10,696 bases of DNA, taken from NCBI GenBank assembly GCA_019308645.1, contig JAFDHR010000046.1, positions 1 through 10,696 of the forward strand. The letters run 5' to 3'. The position numbers were made by a program, and so were the translations under genes. The DNA comes from Deltaproteobacteria bacterium (GTDB taxonomy: Bacteria > Desulfobacterota > DSM-4660 > Desulfatiglandales > B25-G16). Positions 6,895 to 10,696 of the stretch are shown here, piece by piece (within the stretch, counting starts at the first letter, position 1; each line of letters begins with the position of its first letter). The notes below the pieces were generated by a model. The model had not been told where the DNA came from. It did no database searches and was given only the letters and a program-made list of their open reading frames with translations.

Positions 6895-7755
6895 ATGAGA
6901 GAGGAATATTTTGCCAGGATGAAACATATTGCCTTTAATGGCGGGAAAATTGCTCTCGAGTTAATTTCGAGCGGTAACTATCATTTGAAACCGGATAAAT
7001 CTGTTATAACAAAAGCGGATGTGGAGATATCAAAGCTTTCCAGTAGTGTCATAGATGATCTACTTAAAACATCGGATCATATACTAATTGACGAGGAAGA
7101 TACTGACAGTGCCGAATATTTTGACCAATCTCATCTTGAAGACACCCCTTTTGTTTGGGCAATAGATCCGATCGACGGAACAAGATCATTCTCGAATCGT
7201 ATGCCTAATTTTGGTATATCAATAGGCCTGATCAAGGAATTAAAACCCTGGCTTGGAATAGTTTATTTTCCAATGCTTGGTGAGTTATTTTATTCTGATG
7301 GGAAACAGTCTTTCTTCGTGCAGAATGCCTTTACAGAATGTGAAGAAACTAAACTCATTTCTCCAATTGACCACCAGATTTCAAGACAATCCATATTTAT
7401 CTGCAATGATTCTTTCTTTGAAAAGTTCGATTGGAATTCTTCTGACTGCCAATTAATGAATCCTCTCTGTGCAGTTTTAAGTTTATGTTGGCCGACTATT
7501 GGCAGAGGATGTGGTGCCTTTTTTGGCGCACATATTTGGGATTTTGCAGGTTCTTGGCCGATTTTTTTGTCCGCAGGATTAAGTCTTCGTTCATTTCAGA
7601 ATGGTAATGAAATAACCCAATTAGATACTGTACTATTTGCTAGAGAAAGTAAGGATCCGTGGAAATTAAGAGAATATTATATCCTTTCCTCGGAACAAAA
7701 CTTCTCATCGCTCAAAAGAAGAATAATACCAAAGAATCAGATCAAAGCAAGATGA
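6895..7755 (+). CDS. Inositol monophosphatase-like phosphatase
   Basis: This protein of about 286 residues belongs to the magnesium-dependent inositol monophosphatase / CysQ / fructose-1,6-bisphosphatase superfamily. Metal-site motifs are E67-E68 (family GEE), D91-P-I-D94-G-T96 (perfect DPIDGT), and W215-D216-F-A-G near the C-terminus (family WDxAAG). Length is normal. It acts in the cytoplasm on a small phosphate ester; the substrate may be inositol phosphate, a 3'-phosphonucleotide or a related compound. I chose the ATG at 6895, four bases after the stop of the upstream gene; an in-frame ATG at 6871 would overlap it by 20 bases, and TTG at 6844 is less likely. None has a strong ribosome site, which suggests translational coupling. 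Its 3' end overlaps an opposite-strand transposase remnant by 19 bases. Confidence 0.88.
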   Translation: MREEYFARMKHIAFNGGKIALELISSGNYHLKPDKSVITKADVEISKLSSSVIDDLLKTSDHILIDEEDTDSAEYFDQSHLEDTPFVWAIDPIDGTRSFSNRMPNFGISIGLIKELKPWLGIVYFPMLGELFYSDGKQSFFVQNAFTECEETKLISPIDHQISRQSIFICNDSFFEKFDWNSSDCQLMNPLCAVLSLCWPTIGRGCGAFFGAHIWDFAGSWPIFLSAGLSLRSFQNGNEITQLDTVLFARESKDPWKLREYYILSSEQNFSSLKRRIIPKNQIKAR

Positions 7756-8003
7756 TTGCCTTGCTTATTGAGCTCTCTATCCACAGATACGGCAACACCT
7801 CTTCGGCATCCATACCAATCACCCTGGATGAGACCCCTGGCCCCTTCACTGATCAGCTTCTTTTTCAGGCGTTTTGCCTGTCGGTAGGAGACCCCCATAA
7901 GGTTGTATGTTTCTTTCAAGGTAATCTTACCACCTATTACCATCTTTAAGAGATGGTACCTCTGCCGCTCTTTCTGACTCATTGCTATAATGTCCTTTTT
8001 CAT
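7737..8003 (-). pseudogene. Truncated ISNCY-like transposase (N-terminal helix-turn-helix part only)
   Basis: On the minus strand, the first roughly 60 residues (MKKDIIAMSQKERQRYHLLK, then KITLKETYNLMGVSYRQAKR and GARGLI) match what I recall of the N-terminal helix-turn-helix of integrase-type transposases annotated ISNCY. After about residue 62 (near base 7818) the likeness ends, and the frame runs on as unrelated residues to a stop at 7737. The catalytic DDE domain is absent, so this is a dead fragment. In another minus-strand frame just past the junction, a 23-codon stretch (7742-7813) begins MDAEEVLPYLWIES and may be the start of a different broken gene. Confidence 0.72.
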
Positions 8004-8006
8004 AAT

Positions 8007-8043
8007 GGGGACATTTTAACACAGCAGTTAGAGGGGACATTTT
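8007..8043 (-). mobile_element. End of a degraded insertion sequence (GGGGACATTTT repeats)
   Basis: GGGGACATTTT occurs at 8007-8017 and 8033-8043, 26 bases apart. It lies just upstream (minus strand) of the transposase start, and a shorter related GGACAT lies just inside the coding region. Paired end repeats directly before the transposase start mark the terminal region of the element. No matching opposite end is visible in the window, so the element is truncated. Confidence 0.55.
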
Positions 8044-8068
8044 CATTAAGCTAACACACTGTTTACAT

Positions 8069-8104
8069 TTGACCTTGACGGCAAGAATCTGATAATAGTA
8101 TAAG
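8069..8104 (+). promoter_or_regulatory. Candidate promoter(s) for the FecR-domain gene
   Basis: Two overlapping sigma-70-like arrangements are present: TTGACC (8069-8074) with GATAAT (8091-8096), spacer 16; and TTGACG (8075-8080) with TATAAG (8099-8104), spacer 18. They lie about 120-150 bases before the GTG at 8223 and just outside the IS end. The leader between them and the gene shows nothing else recognisable. Confidence 0.5.
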
Positions 8105-8222
8105 CAATTGTCAAAGGTTTTAGTGAGATGTTAGGCGATTGTGGTTTGCGATTGATGGAACTAACCGAGAATTGTTGAAAATGGGGAGACAGACAGGGCC
8201 CGAATGTTGAGAGGGTGAAAGT

Positions 8223-9368
8223 GTGAAAAAGAGATTCTTTTCTGGCTGTTTAGTTTCTCTGGTTTTTTTTCTTGCTCTCAGCCAGGTGTGTTTTGCGAAA
8301 CAAGACACGTTAGGCAAGATCACGTCTGTTTCGGGAAATGTCAAAGTTAAGAGAGCGAAAGAGACTATATGGATAAAGGCTGAACTCAACCTGCCTGTCT
8401 ATTTTGGGGATCACATAACAACCCGAGAAAAGAGCAGGGTAACAATCACCCTTGTTGATCGAAGCTCACTTGAAATACGTTCCAACACTCACATAGGGTT
8501 AAATACCATTGTCTCACCGCTAAAAAAGACAAATTCAGTTCTCTTATTTTTTGGCAGAATATGGAACAAGGTAAGGAAAACGATTGTGCAAATGAAGGGC
8601 TATGAAGTTCAAACACCAACTGCTGTTCTTGGGCTGAGAGGAACTGAATTCGAGGTTGCCTCATATGAGGATGGAACTATGATAGTTCGAGTCGATTCTG
8701 GCGAGGTTACAGTGGATAGTGAAGCAGATCGGGGTTCTCTTGCTTCAAATCAAGGCACTCAACTATCATTTGATGCAAGAAAGATAGTAGTAAAATCTGA
8801 TTTTAGGCCTGACTGGGAGAAAACCGAAAAAGATGCAAGAAAAACCCTATTTGCAGATGGAAAAAAATACGGTGGTTTTGTATATACCGAGATATGTAAA
8901 CGAAGAGATTACCTAAAGGGCCTTGTTGACAAAGTCAATACCTTGAGAGCAAAGAGAGAAAGATATGTGTCAATGGCAAAAGAGGCCCGGAAACACGGTG
9001 ACGAGATAGGGTACAAGTCTTCTATGTCTGAGGCCAAGAAGATAAGGAGAGAGGTATTGGAGTTGAACAAAAAAATTGCCTTCAATGGAAGGCGACTGGA
9101 ATGCAACTTTGGGCTTTTCTCTCACTACGGGTATTTGGCCAAGGATCCTGAATTGTCAAAGAGATTCCAAGGAAAGGAATTCATATTGAATGAATTAGAC
9201 AATATTGAGATGATACATGCTGAGTTCAATGCTATGATTGAAGAAGGCATGAAATTGTCAATGAAAGATATGGAAGATCTTATGGATGAGATGAAGGGAA
9301 AGGTAGAAGAATTCAAGGAAAACAGAGAGAAAAAAGACCCTTTTGAGGAATTGAATAAAGCTGAGTAG
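8223..9368 (+). CDS. Secreted FecR-domain protein with charged helical C-terminal half
   Basis: This 381-residue protein begins with a typical signal peptide (MKKR, a hydrophobic core, and likely signal-peptidase-I cleavage after CFA at about residue 25). Residues about 30-175 form a FecR-type beta domain: GKITSVSGNVKVKR, then PVYFGDHITTREKSRVTITL, then the hallmark TPTAVLGLRGTEFEV and VDSGEVTV. Residues about 195-381 are rich in Lys, Glu, Asp and Arg with helical, coiled-coil-like periodicity, ending in DDLMDEMKGKVEEF-like repeats. There is no membrane helix after the signal, so this is a periplasmic or envelope protein, not the classic sigma-factor-regulating FecR. GTG at 8223 is supported by GAGGG at 8211-8215. 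It precedes a broken DUF4384 lipoprotein gene. Function unknown; ligand binding or envelope scaffolding is a guess. Confidence 0.88.
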   Translation: MKKRFFSGCLVSLVFFLALSQVCFAKQDTLGKITSVSGNVKVKRAKETIWIKAELNLPVYFGDHITTREKSRVTITLVDRSSLEIRSNTHIGLNTIVSPLKKTNSVLLFFGRIWNKVRKTIVQMKGYEVQTPTAVLGLRGTEFEVASYEDGTMIVRVDSGEVTVDSEADRGSLASNQGTQLSFDARKIVVKSDFRPDWEKTEKDARKTLFADGKKYGGFVYTEICKRRDYLKGLVDKVNTLRAKRERYVSMAKEARKHGDEIGYKSSMSEAKKIRREVLELNKKIAFNGRRLECNFGLFSHYGYLAKDPELSKRFQGKEFILNELDNIEMIHAEFNAMIEEGMKLSMKDMEDLMDEMKGKVEEFKENREKKDPFEELNKAE

Positions 9369-9386
9369 AAAATCTTTTACTCTGGA

Positions 9387-9409
9387 AAGATGAGAGCACG
9401 AATCATCTT
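9387..9409 (+). terminator. Weak hairpin after the FecR-domain gene
   Basis: AAGATGA (9387-9393) pairs with TCATCTT (9403-9409) around a 9-base loop, 18 bases after the stop codon. There is no T-run after it, so it is at best a weak terminator or an mRNA end-stabilising stem. Confidence 0.3.
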
Positions 9410-9412
9410 AGA

Positions 9413-9622
9413 ACAGAAATTTACAAACTGCAAAAATACTCCCTCTCCCTTGATGCCTGCCTGTGCGCCATGCCTGCGCCGTTGCGCGGCAGGCAGGTGT
9501 CCGCACGCAGACAGGGGAGAGGGCTGGGAAGAGGGTGGCCCCCTCCCCTTTGTCCCCTCCCACGAAGGGAGAGGAAATATCAGTTTTTTTAGACGTTCAA
9601 TTATCAGTTTGTAAATTTCTGT
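9413..9622. repeat. 210-bp element with perfect 18-bp inverted ends
   Basis: ACAGAAATTTACAAACTG at 9413-9430 is the exact reverse complement of 9605-9622. Between them lies a GC-rich core quite unlike the AT-rich ends: CCCTCTCCC (9441-9449) pairs with GGGAGAGGG (9515-9523), enclosing a further palindromic cassette with TGCCTGC and GCAGGCA arms that carries the 12-mer also found at 4-15. It reads as repeats nested inside a MITE-like element. A plus-strand open frame across it (9390-9614) is only a by-product of the GC-rich repeats. Confidence 0.7.
9441..9523. repeat. Nested GC-rich palindromic repeat
   Basis: The outer arms CCCTCTCCC/GGGAGAGGG enclose inner arms beginning TGCCTGCCTGTGCG and ending CGCACGCAGACAGG, with a central TGCCTGCGC...GCGCGGCAGGCA stem. 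CCCTCTCCC-type blocks followed by GGGCTGGG are a familiar class of intergenic repeat; the inner cassette looks like a second repeat inserted into it. In RNA it would fold into a strong multi-stem hairpin. Confidence 0.5.
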
Positions 9623-9650
9623 AGAAATGAAAGCTAATGCAAGGAATGCT

Positions 9651-10318
9651 GTGATGACAATGGGGATACGTTGGGTTGGGGGGTTCGGAAAGAGCAGAGT
9701 GAAAGCCTGTTTTCTTACCCTGCTTTATCTGAGTATCTTTTTTGGATGTGCCTTCAGCTAAACACACCATCATGGCACAGGCAGAGGGCTATTTGCCAGA
9801 AACATGGGAGATTGGATTCTAAGATAATAAAACACTTTTCATCACACTCCAGGCTGATCCCCTGGTCAAGATTCCCAACCGCAAACAGGAGAGGCCGAGT
9901 TTCAATATAGATATCTGGACAAATAAGAGTACTTATCGGGTAGAAGAAGAAATTCGTTTCTCCTTTCGCTCAGATTGGCACTCTTACCTGACATTGATAG
10001 ACTAAGAGCCAAATGGAGGGTAAAAACCTTTCCCCCAAACGGCACTATCAGAATAATTTCATAAGGGCTGGCAAAACCTACACAATCCCTGGCAGGGAAT
10101 ATGGCTTCAAGCTCACCATAGAGCCTCGCATTGGGATTGAGAAGATCAAGGTCCTTGCCACCACTAAGGGGATCTCCCTCTTTGAACTCGATTTCTCGAA
10201 AGGTTTTCCACCGGTTGAGAAAGGCAATATTAGAGGCATAAGGGGCATCAGCATTGCCCTGGATAACCTGTCCAATTTCAGTTGGGAAGAAAATGCCTGT
10301 AGCATTGCTATTCACTGA
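9651..10318 (+). pseudogene. Decayed DUF4384-domain lipoprotein gene
   Basis: Three frames together read as one protein. The first (GTG 9651, ATG 9654 or GTG 9699, to a stop at 9759) encodes a lipoprotein-type leader, LLYLSIFFGCAFS, with a lipobox-like FFGC. The second (9757-10005) reads AEGYLPETWEIGF, a stop at 9820, then DPLVKIPNRK and NIDIWTNKSTYRVEEEIRFS, then SDWHSYLTLID before a stop at 10003. The third (about 10013-10318) continues HYQNNFIRAGKTYTIPGREY and FELDFSKGFPPVEKGNIRGI to a stop at 10316. The order and phrasing match DUF4384 (the YRVGEEIxF ... FIRAGKTYTIP pattern). At least two frameshifts and two in-frame stops separate the parts. The remains are well preserved, so the gene was probably lost recently; assembly error is possible but several lesions make it less likely. 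Confidence 0.7.
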
Positions 10319-10376
10319 TTCAAGGAAAGGTGTTTATACGGCTCAAAAGATATGGCAAGGACCCAAATATTTTTCC

Positions 10377-10405
10377 TTGACTATAATCTTGATCGCGCCG
10401 ATAAT
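10377..10405 (+). promoter_or_regulatory. Candidate sigma-70-type promoter
   Basis: TTGACT at 10377-10382 and GATAAT at 10400-10405 are separated by 17 bases, a good consensus match. It faces the lipoprotein-leader remnant at 10445. It may have served a gene that no longer exists. Confidence 0.4.
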
Positions 10406-10444
10406 ATTGTAAAATAATATTGATATCCTCGTAACCCTATTCAC

Positions 10445-10507
10445 ATGGTTGTCTTACTTATTGCTGGATGTACTAGTGCCACGTCTCATAAATCTTGCAT
10501 CTTATAA
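10445..10507 (+). pseudogene. Lipoprotein-leader remnant
   Basis: The 20-codon frame MVVLLIAGCTSATSHKSCIL has a hydrophobic run followed by a good lipobox (LIAGC), then ends at a stop. No ribosome binding site is visible and no continuing frame is recognisable downstream before the repeat at 10564. It looks like the surviving start of a lost lipoprotein gene, though a chance match is possible at this length. Confidence 0.3.
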
Positions 10508-10563
10508 TGGCAAATTAAAATGGCAGAGAATTGTTTGTATTTCATACAATTGTTGGAGACGTG

Positions 10564-10696
10564 GAAATCCGAAATTCGAATATCCAAATCCTAAACAAAT
10601 TCAAATGACAAAAACAGCAGCAATCAAGCAATAGGAGGCATTTGTTTTGAATTTTGGACATTTGGATTTTAATATTGTTTAGGGTTTAACATTTCG
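10564..10696. repeat. AT-rich inverted intergenic repeat, continuing past the window
   Basis: A run of GAAATCC-GAAATTCGAATATCC-AAATCC-type blocks on the left is answered by inverted blocks on the right (GAATTTTGG, ATTTGGATTTT, TTGTTTAG). For example, CTAAACAA at 10591-10598 pairs with TTGTTTAG at 10675-10682. It resembles a widespread family of imperfect palindromic repeats seen in environmental bacterial genomes. The right end may lie outside the window. The open frame crossing it (10449-10634) is not coding-like. Confidence 0.5.

Noticed and set aside
4833..7755. Firm assignment to di-myo-inositol phosphate synthesis
   Set aside because: Domain order fits, but no inositol-phosphate synthase is in the window and CDP-alcohol transferases use many substrates; kept only as a hypothesis.
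8120..8389. Minus-strand open frame across the FecR gene start
   Set aside because: It is antisense to a well-supported signal peptide and FecR start; no domain seen.
9390..9614. Plus-strand open frame of 74 codons over the GC-rich repeat
   Set aside because: Its composition (Cys, Arg, Pro, Gly runs) comes from nested palindromes; no domain and no credible start signal.
9413..9622. CRISPR-like or terminator reading of the inverted-repeat region
   Set aside because: There are only nested inverted repeats, no regularly spaced direct repeats; the T-run at 9584-9590 does not directly follow a stem.
9902..10315. Minus-strand open frame of 137 codons
   Set aside because: It is antisense to the DUF4384 remnant, whose plus-strand frames give recognisable domain phrases; the minus-strand product does not.
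10449..10634. Plus-strand open frame of 61 codons
   Set aside because: Its second half lies in an imperfect palindromic repeat and it has no ribosome site or domain.

Overview
The window comes from a Gram-negative bacterium with a moderately AT-rich genome. Signal peptides, a lipobox-type leader, a FecR-domain protein and many short intergenic inverted-repeat elements support this. The repeat types and an ISNCY-like transposase remnant resemble what is common in Desulfobacterota and related environmental lineages, but that placement is an inference and no marker gene confirms it.

Positions 177-7755 hold a plus-strand gene group centred on nucleotide-activated phospho- or phosphono-alcohol chemistry. 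It has a small HxGH cytidylyltransferase-like protein (177-593) and a broken gene whose start resembles an organophosphate antiporter (621-852). Next come an unusual fusion of an XRE DNA-binding protein to a LicC/PntC-like cytidylyltransferase (976-2076), an intact GlpT-like organophosphate antiporter (2118-3410) and a class I methyltransferase (3485-4261). After a 570-base gap filled with repeat elements come a three-domain protein (NTP transferase, CDP-alcohol phosphotransferase, HAD phosphatase; 4833-6890) and an inositol-monophosphatase-like enzyme (from 6895). Together they could activate a small phosphate or phosphonate compound as a CDP derivative, transfer it to an alcohol, dephosphorylate the product, methylate something and move a substrate or product across the membrane. 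The substrate is not visible, and no PEP mutase or inositol-phosphate synthase lies in the window.

The XRE fusion gene is preceded by a promoter-like sequence overlapping a near-perfect 20-bp palindrome, a good candidate for autoregulation. An internal Shine-Dalgarno and ATG at the domain border suggest that the enzyme half may also be made alone.

Positions 7737-10696 are decayed or accessory DNA: a truncated ISNCY-like transposase with its IS end, an intact secreted FecR-domain protein with a charged helical tail (8223-9368), a 210-bp element with perfect 18-bp inverted ends and a nested GC-rich repeat, a DUF4384 lipoprotein gene broken by stops and frameshifts (9651-10318), a lipoprotein-leader remnant, and an intergenic repeat running off the right edge. 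No tRNA, rRNA or CRISPR array was seen.
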